64,000 nucleotides of DNA from Fimbriimonadales bacterium (GTDB taxonomy: Bacteria > Armatimonadota > Fimbriimonadia > Fimbriimonadales > GBS-DC), in assembly GCA_026003075.1 (NCBI GenBank), contig BPGO01000001.1, positions 492,546 through 556,545 on the forward strand, in the 5' to 3' direction. The notes under the pieces are model-generated. The model made no database searches. It was given only the letters and a program-made list of their open reading frames with translations, and had not been told where the DNA came from. Positions 27,413 through 38,270 of this stretch are shown here, piece by piece. Made by a program: the position numbers and the translations under genes. Numbering within the stretch: position 1 is the stretch's first letter; every line of letters begins with the position of its first letter.

Positions 27413-28876
27413 ATGAGACTCATCGTCGTCGTGGGCTGTGCGCTATGGCTCCTTGCGTGTGTCTGCGCTCAGCCCGCCGATGCGCTCCAGATTCGCGCTC
27501 TCAACTATAGGCTCCAGCGCACGCCAGAAGGCGAATGGCTCTTGGAACTGGTCGGCAAGGTCTCTATCGAGTATCAAGGGCGTAGGCTGGTGGGCGAGCG
27601 GTTCCTGCTGGACACGGAGAACGCACAGGTGCGTAGCGACGCACCATTCAGCCTGATTGCCGACGAGGGTGCGTTGAACGGGCAACGGATGGAGTACTTC
27701 TATGAGCAGGGGCGTGGGCGGTTCGAGGAGGTACAGGCGAACCTGCTGGGCGTCTATCTGGACGCAGCCTCTCTGGAAGGCGACTTGAACAATTTCACGG
27801 CGCAGTCGGTGACGGTGTCCACCTGCGACCCATTGCGCCCACCGATTCGGATCCGTGCCAGCAGTGTGCGCTTGCATCAAGGGGCGCGGTTGACATTACG
27901 CAACGCGCAGTTATTTCTCTATGGACGCCCCTTTCTGGCGTTGCCTTATTTAACGGTTCGTGTGCGCGAGACGGCGGAGGTTGTGAGCCTGCCATCGCCT
28001 GTGTACAGCGCGGAAACAGGCTGGGGCGCACGGATTCGGCTGGAGCTCCCCGTGGGCGACCAAGCAGTGGTGCAGGCGTCTGCGATCAGCTATCTGCGCG
28101 CGATCCCAGAAACGCGCGTGGCGGCAGGCGTCGCGCTAACAGAAGGGGATCCGATTCTGGGAGAACCAGAGCTGCGCCTGCGGTTTGAGCAGTCGGCGTT
28201 GTATAACCTAAGGGTGTCCCCTGAACGCACCTCCCCACCGCGCGGGTTAACACTGCGTGGGGAGTACGCGACGAACATTCGTCCGCTCTTTGCACCACGC
28301 GAACGCCTGCGCCTCTCGCGCCGAGAGTTGGGGCTTATCGCACCAATCGCCTATTGCGGCGGTTTCGGTGAGATAAGCCTGCGCTATGGGACGGTAAGCG
28401 AACGCATAGGCAATCTCCGAACGCCCACACGCACGCGCTTCACGCTCGAAGGCGACTGGATGCAGCCGCTTTGGCGCGATGGCGACCTCAGTCTCCATAC
28501 GCACCTTTGGGCAAGCTACACCCACTACGTAGACATAGGCGACTACCAATGGATACGCCCCCAAATAGAAGTTCTCTGGCAACCGCGTGAGACGCTCTTG
28601 GTGATGGCGGGCTACGCACGCGCATCCACACGCGGCGCAAGCCCCTTCCTCACGGAACAACTCCGCGCCCGACGCGAGGTTAGCCTGCGCACCGAGTACC
28701 GCCAGGGCAACCTGCGACTGGGCGCCCTGCTCAAATACGATGTGGAAAACCGCGACCTGTACGATGTGCAACTCCTTGTGGGTTGGCGCGACCGCTGCCT
28801 GGAGCCGTATCTGTTTTGGCGACGCACGCCGAGCGCCGTTCTGATTGGAGTGAACCTAACGACACTGAATTTTTGA
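27413..28876 (+). CDS. LptD/OstA-like outer-membrane protein
   Basis: This 487-residue protein has a signal peptide (MRLIVVVGCALWLLACVCAQ) and an N-terminal OstA-like beta-jellyroll (residues 25-180: LELVGKVSIEYQGRRLVGER, LNNFTAQSVTVSTCDP). The C-terminal half is alternating strands that end in VNLTTLNF, a terminal aromatic as expected for an outer-membrane barrel. The form matches LptD-family LPS transport proteins, though it is shorter than the proteobacterial one (about 780 residues). It should be in the outer membrane. The ATG at 27413 has CAGGAG upstream. A hairpin terminator follows the stop directly. Confidence 0.75.
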   Translation: MRLIVVVGCALWLLACVCAQPADALQIRALNYRLQRTPEGEWLLELVGKVSIEYQGRRLVGERFLLDTENAQVRSDAPFSLIADEGALNGQRMEYFYEQGRGRFEEVQANLLGVYLDAASLEGDLNNFTAQSVTVSTCDPLRPPIRIRASSVRLHQGARLTLRNAQLFLYGRPFLALPYLTVRVRETAEVVSLPSPVYSAETGWGARIRLELPVGDQAVVQASAISYLRAIPETRVAAGVALTEGDPILGEPELRLRFEQSALYNLRVSPERTSPPRGLTLRGEYATNIRPLFAPRERLRLSRRELGLIAPIAYCGGFGEISLRYGTVSERIGNLRTPTRTRFTLEGDWMQPLWRDGDLSLHTHLWASYTHYVDIGDYQWIRPQIEVLWQPRETLLVMAGYARASTRGASPFLTEQLRARREVSLRTEYRQGNLRLGALLKYDVENRDLYDVQLLVGWRDRCLEPYLFWRRTPSAVLIGVNLTTLNF

Positions 28877-28907
28877 AACCGCCCCGTGGGGGACAAACGG
28901 GGCGGTT
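28877..28907 (+). terminator. Rho-independent terminator after the LptD-like gene
   Basis: AACCGCCCCGT (28877-28887) pairs with ACGGGGCGGTT (28897-28907), followed by TTCTTC. The stem begins right after the TGA and could also serve the convergent E2 gene. Confidence 0.82.
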
Positions 28908-28935
28908 TCTTCGGGGGACGGGTCGGATGGAAGGC

Positions 28936-30285
28936 TTAACGGAAGAATTCGAACTCCTCAATCGCGCGCTTGATGCGCTGCAAGAAGCGACCCGCGTACA
29001 TCCCATCGATTAATCGATGGTCGTAGCTCAGACAGAGATTCATCATCGGGCGGATAGCAATCATATCGTTAACCACTATAGGCTGTTTGACGATGGCGTA
29101 GGTTCCCAGGATTGCGGTCTGGGGATGGTTGATGATGGGGGTGCCGATTAGCGCGCCGTAGCTGCCGGGATTGGTCAGTGTGAAGGTCGCGCCCTGCACA
29201 TCGGCGACGCCGATGGTCTTGTTGCGAGCACGTGCGGCGATATCCTCCAGGTCGCGGGCGATTTCGATCAGCGATTTTTTGTGCGCATCGCGTATCACCG
29301 GCACGATTAAGCCCTCCTCGCCCTTCGCGCCAAGCGCGACCGCCACTCCCATGTGGACATAGTGGCGCACGATAATCTGGTCGTCTTGCAAGGTGGCGTT
29401 CATCATCGGGAACTCCAGCAGGGCATCGGTACACGCCTTCACAAAAAACGGCGTATAGGTCAGACGCACGCCGTGCTGCTGCTGGAACGACTCTTTATTC
29501 CGCTCGCGGAACTCCACCAGACGCGACACATCGACCTGAATGACGGTGGTGACATGCACCGCGGTCTGGTAGCTTTTGGTGAGGTGTTCGGCGATGACCT
29601 TGCGCATGCCGACGAGGGGAATAATCTCCTCGCCCTCGCGGGGCTGAACGGGCTGTGGCGCAGGGGCTGCGACGGGCTTCGGTGCGGGAGCGGGCTTCGG
29701 TGCGGGGGCGGCGGCGCGTCGCTGGAGATACGCCTCCACATCTTTACGGGTGATGCGTCCGCCTGTGCCTGTGCCGGGAATCGTTTGCAGCTCTTCGATA
29801 CTGATGCCGTGTTCCTGCGCGATTTTGCTCACCACGGGCGAGATGAAGGGGCGTCCGCTGGCTGTGCGCGGTTGCCCATCGTGGCGCGGAGCGGGCGAAG
29901 GCGTGGTCTCGACGGGTGGGGCGACCGCGACAGGCTCTTCACCGCCGCCGTAGAAGCCGACCGAAGTGACCGGCGGAGGCGCCGAGACCGGCGCGGACGC
30001 TTGGTCAGCAGCGCTTTGGGTGGGGGTGTCAGTAGTGGCACTTTCGCCTTCCGTCTCGATCAGCGCGAGTTCCTGACCGACCTGCACGGTGGCGCCTTCC
30101 CCTGCCAGAATCTGCTTCAACACGCCCGATGCTGGCGCAGGCAGTTCCGTGTTCACCTTGTCGGTCATAATCTCGACCAGTGGCTCGTCCTCTTTGACGA
30201 ACTCGCCTGCTTGCTTCAGCCAGCGCACAATCGTGCCTTCTACGATGCTCTCGCCCAGTTCGGGCATAATCACAGCGACCGCCAT
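28936..30285 (-). CDS. 2-oxoacid dehydrogenase complex, E2 acyltransferase
   Basis: The 449-residue protein has one lipoyl domain (residues 1-78; lipoyl Lys43 in EIMTDKVNTELP), a Pro/Ala linker, a peripheral subunit-binding domain near 140-180 (ISPVVSKIAQEHGIS, GRITRKDVEAYL), a second Ala/Pro linker and the catalytic domain from about 215, ending with the active-site His423-Asp427 in YDHRLIDGMYAGRF. It moves acyl groups from E1 to CoA. It is the last gene of a three-gene operon with E1 alpha and E1 beta. The set best fits a branched-chain or pyruvate dehydrogenase; which one cannot be told. No E3 gene is adjacent. Confidence 0.94.
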   Translation of the reverse strand: MAVAVIMPELGESIVEGTIVRWLKQAGEFVKEDEPLVEIMTDKVNTELPAPASGVLKQILAGEGATVQVGQELALIETEGESATTDTPTQSAADQASAPVSAPPPVTSVGFYGGGEEPVAVAPPVETTPSPAPRHDGQPRTASGRPFISPVVSKIAQEHGISIEELQTIPGTGTGGRITRKDVEAYLQRRAAAPAPKPAPAPKPVAAPAPQPVQPREGEEIIPLVGMRKVIAEHLTKSYQTAVHVTTVIQVDVSRLVEFRERNKESFQQQHGVRLTYTPFFVKACTDALLEFPMMNATLQDDQIIVRHYVHMGVAVALGAKGEEGLIVPVIRDAHKKSLIEIARDLEDIAARARNKTIGVADVQGATFTLTNPGSYGALIGTPIINHPQTAILGTYAIVKQPIVVNDMIAIRPMMNLCLSYDHRLIDGMYAGRFLQRIKRAIEEFEFFR

Positions 30286-30297
30286 AGCATTTCTCCC

Positions 30298-31284
30298 TCA
30301 GTATGCCGCCAACTCACGCGCGGCGAACACAATATCGTCCACACTGGGCAACACATACTTCTCCAACGGCTCGGCGAAGGGCACGAACGCATCCTTCGCC
30401 GCGACGCGCATAATCGGCGCATCGAGCCACTCGAACGCCTGCTCGGCGATACGCGCGGAAATCTCGGCGCCCACGCCGCCCGTCTTCGGCGCTTCGTACA
30501 CAATTAATACCTTGCTGGTCTTGCGCACCGATTCCAGAATGGTCTTCATATCCAACGGCTTGATCGTGCGCAGGTCGATGACCTCCAGCGAGATGCCCTC
30601 TTTTTCGAGGCGTTGGGCAGCGTCTAAGGCAAAATGCACCATCGCGCCATAGGTCACAACCGTAATATCCTCGCCGTAGCGTCGGACGCGCGCACTGCCC
30701 AGTTTCACGATGTAGTCTTCGTGCGCTTCGGGGATGGGTCCCTTGATGCGCCGATACAGATACTTATGCTCATAGAACACCACGGGGTTGTTGTCGCGGA
30801 TAGAGGCTTTCATCAGCCCGTAAGCGTCATCGGGGAACGCAGGCTGCACCACCTTCACGCCGGGGGTATGGAAGAACCACGCCTCGAACTGCTGGCTGTG
30901 ATACAAGCTCCCCCCGACATAGCCGCCCGAGGGACCGCGCACCACAATCGGGATTGGCGTCTTGCCGCCCGAGCGATAGAGGTAAGTCCCCGCCACATTC
31001 ACCACTTGGTCGAATCCGTAGGAGATGAAGTCCATAAACTGCATCTCAGCGACTCCGCGTTTGCCTGCGGCGGCGGCCCCCACACAGACCGCGATAATCG
31101 CCGTCTCGGAGATGGGCGCGTCCACCACGCGGTCGGCGCCGAACCGCGCGAGGAATCCTTCCGTCACGCCGAACGCGCCGCCCATGCGCCCGATGTCTTC
31201 GCCAATCAGAAAGACATTCGGGTCGCGCTCCATCTCTTCCCAGAGCGCCAGCCGAATCGCCTCCAGAAAAGTCACTTCCCTCAT
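30298..31284 (-). CDS. 2-oxoacid dehydrogenase E1, beta subunit
   Basis: The 328-residue protein begins MREVTFLEAIRLALWEEMER, has DPNVFLIGEDIGRMGGAFG, APISETAIIAVCVGAAAAG (thiamine diphosphate site) and the C-terminal transketolase domain with LIVYEAPKTGGVGAEISA. Together with E1 alpha it decarboxylates the 2-oxoacid and loads the acyl group on E2. Its ATG overlaps the stop of E1 alpha by 4 bp (ATGA), and E2 follows after 12 bp. Confidence 0.95.
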   Translation of the reverse strand: MREVTFLEAIRLALWEEMERDPNVFLIGEDIGRMGGAFGVTEGFLARFGADRVVDAPISETAIIAVCVGAAAAGKRGVAEMQFMDFISYGFDQVVNVAGTYLYRSGGKTPIPIVVRGPSGGYVGGSLYHSQQFEAWFFHTPGVKVVQPAFPDDAYGLMKASIRDNNPVVFYEHKYLYRRIKGPIPEAHEDYIVKLGSARVRRYGEDITVVTYGAMVHFALDAAQRLEKEGISLEVIDLRTIKPLDMKTILESVRKTSKVLIVYEAPKTGGVGAEISARIAEQAFEWLDAPIMRVAAKDAFVPFAEPLEKYVLPSVDDIVFAARELAAY

Positions 31285-32321
31285 AGCGACACCCCCGCGC
31301 TCTCGTCGTAGATGTCTTCCAAGGCGGTGTGGGGTTCGGGGTCGGGGCTGTTGATGGCGTAGGCGATGGCTTGCTCGATCTGCAGCTTGATGTCCAGCGG
31401 CGGCGTCGGGAGCTCGGATTCCTCAAAAAGCCCCGTGTTAAGTAGATATTCCCGATAACGCGGCAGCGGGTCACGCTTCTCCCAGAGCTCGATCTCTTCC
31501 ACAGGGCGGTATTGACGGGCACGGGTCTCATCGTGGTCGGCGTGCCCCTGCAAGCGATAGGTCACGCACTCAATCAGCACGGGACCGTTGCCTGCGCGAG
31601 CGTGGGCAAGCGCCTCGCACATCGTATCATAGACCGCGTTGAAGTCGTTTCCGTCGATGCTGTAGCCCGGAATGCCGTAGCCCTTGGCGCGTTCGGCAAC
31701 GGTTTTGGTCGGCACTTCCAGTTCGACGGGCGTGGAGTAGGCGTACTGGTTATTCTCCACGACCACAATCAGGGGCAGTTTGTGGACCGCAGCGAAGTTG
31801 ACCCCTTCATGGAAGGGTCCTGTAGCCGTTGCGCCCTCACCTGTGTAAGCCACCAGGACCCGATCGCGCCTGCCGTCCAGCCGCTGCGCCCATAACACCC
31901 CACACGCCACCGCAATCGTGGAACCCAACATGCTCGTAGAGTGGACGATGCCCAAATTCATATCGCCCATGTGGCTCCATGAGTCTTTCCCGCGCGTCGG
32001 GGCTTCCGCCTTGCCCCACACTTGGCACATCACCTGCTCCACGGTCATCCCGCGAAACACAAAAACGGGCATATCCCGGTGGATGGGGGAGACGAAGTCA
32101 TCGGGGCGCAGGGGATAGGTCGTGCCGACCATAATCGCTTCCTGCCCGCGCGAACCGTACACATTCCCGCGGCGCAGACGCCCTTTTTTCTTCGCATCAT
32201 AAAGCATCTCATCAAACAAGCGTGCAAACCAAAGCCTGCGATAAATCTCGATTAAATCGCTTTTCTCCAGTCGCTGATGGTAAGCGACGGTCTGCTGTCC
32301 GTTTTTGCGTCGTGTGCGCAT
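31281..32321 (-). CDS. 2-oxoacid dehydrogenase E1, alpha subunit
   Basis: The 346-residue protein carries the thiamine-diphosphate motif (YTGEGATATGPFHEGVNFA, then PLIVVVENNQYAYSTP). GHADHDETRARQY is the phospho-loop region, and GSRGQEAIMVGTTYPLRPDD an early conserved stretch. It is the promoter-proximal gene of the operon. A long Arg/Lys-rich N-terminus (MRTRRKNGQQTVAYHQ) precedes the usual start of the fold. The promoter box at 32353-32358 lies about 30 nt upstream of ATG 32321. Confidence 0.95.
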   Translation of the reverse strand: MRTRRKNGQQTVAYHQRLEKSDLIEIYRRLWFARLFDEMLYDAKKKGRLRRGNVYGSRGQEAIMVGTTYPLRPDDFVSPIHRDMPVFVFRGMTVEQVMCQVWGKAEAPTRGKDSWSHMGDMNLGIVHSTSMLGSTIAVACGVLWAQRLDGRRDRVLVAYTGEGATATGPFHEGVNFAAVHKLPLIVVVENNQYAYSTPVELEVPTKTVAERAKGYGIPGYSIDGNDFNAVYDTMCEALAHARAGNGPVLIECVTYRLQGHADHDETRARQYRPVEEIELWEKRDPLPRYREYLLNTGLFEESELPTPPLDIKLQIEQAIAYAINSPDPEPHTALEDIYDESAGVSL

Positions 32322-32352
32322 CGTACCCAGTCAGTTCCTCCGTGCAGGGTGG

Positions 32353-32358
32353 ATTATA
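32353..32358 (-). promoter_or_regulatory. -10 box (GGTATAAT) of the 2-oxoacid dehydrogenase operon
   Basis: On the minus strand TATAAT ends 31 nt before ATG 32321, with GGAGGAA between them. Confidence 0.6.
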
Positions 32359-32406
32359 CCCTATCTTACGGTGTCGCGCGTCATAATATAGCGGAGGATA
32401 ATACCG

Positions 32407-34374
32407 ATGCGAACTACATGGACGGTGTTTGCGTTGCTTGCCCTTGGGAGCGCGCTGGCGCAGGACAATTTACCGATTACGCGCGTCGTGCTGTTTCGGA
32501 GCGGTGTGGGCTACATAGAGCGGCTGGGGCGCGTCGAGGGCGAGGCGCGCCTCACGCTCAGCCTGCGCGAGACGCAAATGAACGACCTGCTCAAGTCGCT
32601 TGTGCTGGTAGACTTCGACGGCGGTCAGATCTTGCCCGTGCAATACGCCCCCCGCGACCCCCTAAGCCGCACACTGAGCGCATTCGCGATTAATATTGCC
32701 GATAATCCCCCTCTGGCAACCCTATTGACGCGATTGCGTGGCGCAGCCGTAGAGATTCAAACCGACAAAGAGACCGTGCAGGGCACTGTGCTGAGCGTGG
32801 AGACGCGCAAGGCGCCCGCCAACGAAGCGGTTGTAGACCAGTCCTTTGTGAACTTGATGACGCGCGACGGCATGCGCTCCATTGCGCTCGATTCGGTGCG
32901 CAGTTTTCGTGTGCGCGACGAACGCCTGCAGCAAGAGTTGCAAGACGCGCTCGCCGCGCTGGCGACAGGACTGGACAACACACGCAAGACCGTAGAGTTG
33001 CGCTTTCGCGGGCAGGGCACACGGCGCGTGCTGGTCGGCTACTTGACCGAAATGCCCCTCTGGAAGATGACCTATCGGTTGGTCATCGGCGAGGGCGAGC
33101 CGCTGCTGCAAGGTTGGGCAATCGTGGAAAACACCACCGACGAGGACTGGCGTAATGTGCGCGTGGAACTCGTGTCCGGACGCCCCGTGAGTTTCATCCA
33201 GAACCTATATGAGCCCGTGTACCCGAAGCGTCCCCGCGTGCAAACGCAGACGGACGAGGCGCTACTACCCAATGTGTCCGAGCCAGCGATGGGCAAGCAG
33301 GAGACGCTACGCGCCGTACCCGAAGCGCCAGGCGGAATCGCGGGCGCACCGATGCCCCCTGCCTTAGCCGATGCCGACGCTGCCCTGCGCGAAAGTATCG
33401 TTGAAATGGCAACGGGACAAGAGCGCGGCGCACTGTTCGACTACCGAATTGAACAACCTGTCACCGTGCTGCGCCAGCAATCCGCTATGTTGCCGGTTCT
33501 CAGCCGTACCGTGCAAGCGGAAACCGTCTCGCTCTATAACCCCGCCAACCATCCGCGCCATCCCTTCTTCGGGGTGAAACTCACCAACACCACCGACCTG
33601 ACGCTGATGGAAGGTCCCGTGACGGTCTATCTGAACGGCTCTTATGGGGGCGATGCGCAACTCACGACGCTGGAACCGAAAGGCGCGCGTGTCCTCACTT
33701 TCGCGTTGGATTTGGGCGTGGAAGTCACCCTCAACCGCACGAACGAGACCTCGCAACAACTCTCGGTGAAAGTCGTGCAGGGGGTTCTGGAGCAACGCTA
33801 CCAACTCCGCCGCGAGAATGAGTACCTCATCGTCAACCGCGACAGCAAGCCGCGCACGCTGCTGATTGAGCAGCCCTTCAGCGGCGCGTGGGAGCTTGTC
33901 GAACCGCGCGACGCCGAGCGCACCGCGAACTTCTACCGATTCCGCCTCAGCCTGGAGCCAAACCAAACCCGCACCCTGAAAGTCCTCGAGCAACGCACCG
34001 AGCAGGAGTCCATCGCGCTCCTACAAGCGAGCGACGATGTGCTGCGGGTCTTTGTGCAGAACCAACGGTTGAGCGAACCGGTGCGCCAAGCGTTATCGAC
34101 AATCCTGAACCGTCGCCGTGCGATTGGCAACCTCGATACCGAGATTCGTCAGCAGGAGGCGAAAATCCGTGCCATCAGCGACGACCAAGCGCGTATCCGC
34201 GAAAACATGAAACAGCTTGACCGCAACTCGGAGCTGTATCGTCAGTATGTGCAGAAGCTCACGCAGCAGGAGCGTGAGATTGAAGAGGCGCGCCGCGCGA
34301 TTCAGCGACTGGAGGAGCAACGGGCGCGTGCCCAGCGCGAGCTGAGCGAATATATAGCGGGGTTGAATCTGTAA
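32407..34374 (+). CDS. Exported DUF4139-like protein with C-terminal coiled coil
   Basis: The 655-residue protein has a signal peptide (MRTTWTVFALLALGSALAQ), then the DUF4139 type opening ITRVVLFRSGVGYIERLGRV and long beta-rich regions with LWKMTYRLVIGEGEPLLQGWAIVENTTDEDW, hallmarks of this family. Residues 575-645 form a coiled coil (RRRAIGNLDTEIRQQEAKIR and on). It is expected in the periplasm or on the surface; no enzyme activity is known for the family. GGAGG lies 9 nt before the ATG. It is divergent from the 2-oxoacid dehydrogenase operon. Confidence 0.8.
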   Translation: MRTTWTVFALLALGSALAQDNLPITRVVLFRSGVGYIERLGRVEGEARLTLSLRETQMNDLLKSLVLVDFDGGQILPVQYAPRDPLSRTLSAFAINIADNPPLATLLTRLRGAAVEIQTDKETVQGTVLSVETRKAPANEAVVDQSFVNLMTRDGMRSIALDSVRSFRVRDERLQQELQDALAALATGLDNTRKTVELRFRGQGTRRVLVGYLTEMPLWKMTYRLVIGEGEPLLQGWAIVENTTDEDWRNVRVELVSGRPVSFIQNLYEPVYPKRPRVQTQTDEALLPNVSEPAMGKQETLRAVPEAPGGIAGAPMPPALADADAALRESIVEMATGQERGALFDYRIEQPVTVLRQQSAMLPVLSRTVQAETVSLYNPANHPRHPFFGVKLTNTTDLTLMEGPVTVYLNGSYGGDAQLTTLEPKGARVLTFALDLGVEVTLNRTNETSQQLSVKVVQGVLEQRYQLRRENEYLIVNRDSKPRTLLIEQPFSGAWELVEPRDAERTANFYRFRLSLEPNQTRTLKVLEQRTEQESIALLQASDDVLRVFVQNQRLSEPVRQALSTILNRRRAIGNLDTEIRQQEAKIRAISDDQARIRENMKQLDRNSELYRQYVQKLTQQEREIEEARRAIQRLEEQRARAQRELSEYIAGLNL

Positions 34375-34406
34375 AGTAAGGGCGCACACGCAGGCGAGCC
34401 AAGGGC

Positions 34407-34434
34407 AGTCCCCTCTCACCCGCGAGAGGGGACT
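34407..34434. terminator. Hairpin between the DUF4139 gene and metK
   Basis: AGTCCCCTCTC (34407-34417) pairs perfectly with GAGAGGGGACT (34424-34434), with a 6-nt loop. It lies between convergent genes. There is no clean T-run. Confidence 0.6.
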
Positions 34435-34449
34435 GGAAATTGAGTTGTT

Positions 34450-35586
<1,137 letters not shown>

Positions 35587-35617
35587 CTATTTGCCTCCTC
35601 TTGGTTGAGTAGGGGGG

Positions 35618-35623
35618 ATTATA
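35618..35623 (-). promoter_or_regulatory. -10 box (GGTATAAT) of metK
   Basis: On the minus strand TATAAT ends 31 nt before ATG 35586. No -35 consensus is seen. Confidence 0.6.
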
Positions 35624-35662
35624 CCCTGCTGAAGCGGGGTTCTGATGTGGGGAGGCACAACA

Positions 35663-35687
35663 CTCCGAAACGCGATTCGCTTCGGAG
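35663..35687 (-). terminator. Weak hairpin downstream of hisI
   Basis: CTCCGAA (35663-35669) pairs with TTCGGAG (35681-35687). It lies between the hisI stop and the metK promoter; the T-content after it is low. Confidence 0.4.
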
Positions 35688-35734
35688 GGGGGTCAGCGAG
35701 TACTCCCTAATCCTTCCAAGCGACGCGAGGAGGC

Positions 35735-36118
35735 TCAAGACCGTCCATAAACGCTTTCAGGTTCCACAATGATTGGCTCTACTTCCACCAGCGTGTCGCC
35801 ATGCGCCTCGCGATAGAAGCAGCTCCGGTGCCCCGTGTGGCACGCGACGCCGACCTGCTCCACTTGGATTAGCACCGCGTCGGCGTCGCAATCGACCAAA
35901 ATCCGCTTCACATGCTGCAAGTGCCCACTGGTCTCGCCCTTGACCCAGAACTGCTGGCGCGAACGGCTCCAGTAGGTGCATAGCCCCGTCTCCACCGTGC
36001 GCCGCAGCGATTCCCGATTCATATAGGCGACCATCAGCACCTGCCCGGTGGCTGCGTCTTGGATAATCGCTGGGATGAGTCCATTCGGGTCATACTTGAG
36101 CGTGTCAATCCACTCCAT
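35735..36118 (-). CDS. hisI: Phosphoribosyl-AMP cyclohydrolase
   Basis: The 127-residue enzyme opens the purine ring of PR-AMP in histidine synthesis. [17 protein letters not shown] and [18 protein letters not shown] precede the zinc and magnesium site [20 protein letters not shown] with the second Cys and the final HRSCFYR. There is no HisE domain, so HisE is separate. It starts 2 nt after the PKD-protein gene ends, likely one transcript with that unrelated gene. Confidence 0.96.
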   Translation of the reverse strand: MEWIDTLKYDPNGLIPAIIQDAATGQVLMVAYMNRESLRRTVETGLCTYWSRSRQQFWVKGETSGHLQHVKRILVDCDADAVLIQVEQVGVACHTGHRSCFYREAHGDTLVEVEPIIVEPESVYGRS

Positions 36119-36120
36119 CG

Positions 36121-37131
36121 CTAATTCACCTGGATCTCGATTTTCGCGGTTGCAGGCGGGCGGTTGCCGTAGGGGTCGGCGATGGTCAGATACACCGTGT
36201 AGTTGCCGCGTTTGGGGAACCGACGGCGCACCCCATTCGCGACGCCGTCCACCTGCGACGGATCGTCGCTAAAGCTCCAGCGATACTCTACGGGCGTGTC
36301 GACGCCTTCCACCACGCCGAAGAAGATCAGCTCATCACCCGACGCGATGCTCAGACGGCTCTGGCTGCGCGAAGTGAATACGGAGCCAAAAGCGTTTTGC
36401 ACCGCCATGTAGCCCTGCAGCGGGCTTGCTTCCGAGAGCGTGCGGATTTCACCGATGTAGAAGACACCTGTCGTGTCTCCAAATAGCCCTAACTTTGCGA
36501 TTTGCCCGTTTGTGTTGCGGAGTCCTGCGACGGCGCTCAGCGGAAGACTGACCGATTGCCACCCCGACTCGTTCGTGCGCAGGTTCTGCAGGGGCAGGAT
36601 GGTCTCGGTGCGTTTGCCGTCGCTGGTTTCGAACACGATTCGCAGCTCGCGTAGGCTGGGGGGCGTGGCTTGTCCACCGCCGCTGCCTGTAGGCGCCCCA
36701 GGACCTTGAAGCCCACCACCGCCGAGGCCAGGGCCGCCACGCGGAGCGCCGCCTTCGCCGCCGAAGCCAGGACCGCCACGCGGAGCGCCGCTGGGACCCG
36801 AAACGCCGCCGGACGCGCCACTCACGCCCGGAAAGCGCAATGTGAAGCGGAGAACTTTATCCGGGGCGTTCAAATCCGCGCGTAAATCCACAGGGCGATT
36901 GAAAATCACCCAGCCGCCCGACAGCATGCCGCGCGTCACTACTTTAATAGAGCGGCTCCCTACGAAAGTGGTCTCGGTGCTGTCTTCGATAGTGCCTGCG
37001 CCCCAGCTGCGCAGCGCGATGCCCGCTTCTGCCGCAGGTTGCCCTGCATAGAGCGTGACATCCGCCCAGCCCGCGCTCACGATACCCAGCGCCAACAATC
37101 CTGCCCAACCAGCCAGTATCTGATGTCTCAT
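36121..37131 (-). CDS. Exported PKD-domain protein with Gly/Pro-rich linker
   Basis: The 336-residue product has a signal peptide ([23 protein letters not shown]), a beta-rich first domain (ADVTLYAGQ to FRFPGVSG), a low-complexity Gly/Pro/Arg stretch at about residues 95-150 with repeats of [11 protein letters not shown] type, a second beta domain that looks like a carbohydrate-binding jellyroll and a C-terminal PKD-like Ig domain ([31 protein letters not shown]). It is presumably on the cell surface or in the periplasm. The start is at ATG 37131 with GAGGA upstream. Function is unknown. Confidence 0.75.
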   Translation of the reverse strand: MRHQILAGWAGLLALGIVSAGWADVTLYAGQPAAEAGIALRSWGAGTIEDSTETTFVGSRSIKVVTRGMLSGGWVIFNRPVDLRADLNAPDKVLRFTLRFPGVSGASGGVSGPSGAPRGGPGFGGEGGAPRGGPGLGGGGLQGPGAPTGSGGGQATPPSLRELRIVFETSDGKRTETILPLQNLRTNESGWQSVSLPLSAVAGLRNTNGQIAKLGLFGDTTGVFYIGEIRTLSEASPLQGYMAVQNAFGSVFTSRSQSRLSIASGDELIFFGVVEGVDTPVEYRWSFSDDPSQVDGVANGVRRRFPKRGNYTVYLTIADPYGNRPPATAKIEIQVN

Positions 37132-37259
37132 CGTTCCTCGACACTCCTCAGCCGCGGGATTCCTCAAGATTCGCTCGGAAGCATTCTGCTGGATCGAGCC
37201 TACCCTGCCGAGCGCTGTAAGCAATCCCATATCCTGTGTCAGGATTCTACCTGATTCGG

Positions 37260-37265
37260 TACACT
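37260..37265 (+). promoter_or_regulatory. -10 box (GGTACACT) of thiL
   Basis: TACACT ends 6 nt before ATG 37272. Confidence 0.55.
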
Positions 37266-37271
37266 CCTGCC

Positions 37272-38270
37272 ATGCGATTAGACGCGCAACTCCGCGGTGA
37301 AAGCGCACTTATCGAGCGCATTGCGCGACGGACTCGCGATCTACCCTCTCTGGCGCCGGTCACCATCGTCGAAGGCATCGGCGACGACACCGCCGTGCTG
37401 CAAGTCGGTAATCAGACGCTCCTTTGGACAGCCGATATGCTGATTGAGGGCGTGCATTTTCGGTTGGACTGGATAGACGCCCGCTCGCTTGGCTGGAAAT
37501 CGCTGGCGGTGAACCTAAGCGACATCGCAGCGATGGGCGGGGAACCTATAGGAGCATTGCTGTCTCTCGCGCTGCCGCCAGACCACACGGCGGATTGGCT
37601 GGACGAATTGATGACAGGTTTCACGGAATGCGCACGTGCCTATCGTACTCCCCTCTTGGGGGGCGACACGAACCGCGCCGAGCGGATGGTCATTGATGTC
37701 TCTGTGTTGGGCGTTGTTTCAGGACGCCCGATGCTGCGCCGCGGAGCGCAGGCGGGCGATGTGATTCTGGTGACAGGCGCATTAGGTGGCTCGCGTGCGG
37801 GGCTGGAGGCGTTGCAGGCGGGCAAGGGCGGGGCGGTCGATCTCACGCCGCACTTTCGCCCCACCCCACGCTTGGAAGTCGGCTCGCTGGCGCGCGCGCT
37901 CGGCGCAACGGCGATGATGGACCTCAGCGATGGGCTTGCCGCCGATTTACCAAAACTGCTGCGCGCCTCCAATAAAGGAGCCATTATTCGGCGCACAGCG
38001 ATTCCTGTGCATGATGCTGCCCTTCGATGGACACAAGCCCACAATTTAGACCCTGTCGCCTTCGCCCTCGCTGGGGGAGAAGACTACGAGTTGCTCATTA
38101 CTGCGCCACCCGCCACGATACCCACGCTGCTGGAACAGATTCCGCAGCAGACGGGCGTACCACTCAGCGTCATCGGCGAAGTGATCGAGGCGCGCGAACT
38201 GTGGCTGGAATCCTCGGAGGGACAGCGCGAATCGTTTGCGATTTCAGGCTGGGATCACTTCACGGTTTGA
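37272..38270 (+). CDS. thiL: Thiamine-monophosphate kinase
   Basis: The 332-residue kinase converts thiamine phosphate to the diphosphate, the cofactor of the 2-oxoacid dehydrogenase nearby. VEGIGDDTAVLQV, DMLIEGVHFRLDW, NLSDIAAMGGEPIGALLSLALP and GGDTNRAERMVIDVSVLG are the AIR-synthase/ThiL motifs, with DLSDGLAADLPKLL and AGGEDYELLIT in the C-terminal half. The stop lies inside the end of nuoN, an 11-bp convergent overlap. Confidence 0.95.
   Translation: MRLDAQLRGESALIERIARRTRDLPSLAPVTIVEGIGDDTAVLQVGNQTLLWTADMLIEGVHFRLDWIDARSLGWKSLAVNLSDIAAMGGEPIGALLSLALPPDHTADWLDELMTGFTECARAYRTPLLGGDTNRAERMVIDVSVLGVVSGRPMLRRGAQAGDVILVTGALGGSRAGLEALQAGKGGAVDLTPHFRPTPRLEVGSLARALGATAMMDLSDGLAADLPKLLRASNKGAIIRRTAIPVHDAALRWTQAHNLDPVAFALAGGEDYELLITAPPATIPTLLEQIPQQTGVPLSVIGEVIEARELWLESSEGQRESFAISGWDHFTV

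Noticed and set aside
35587..35734. Possible SAM riboswitch before metK
   Set aside because: The 148 bp hold a promoter box and a simple hairpin only; I could not build a SAM-I, SAM-II or related core by eye.
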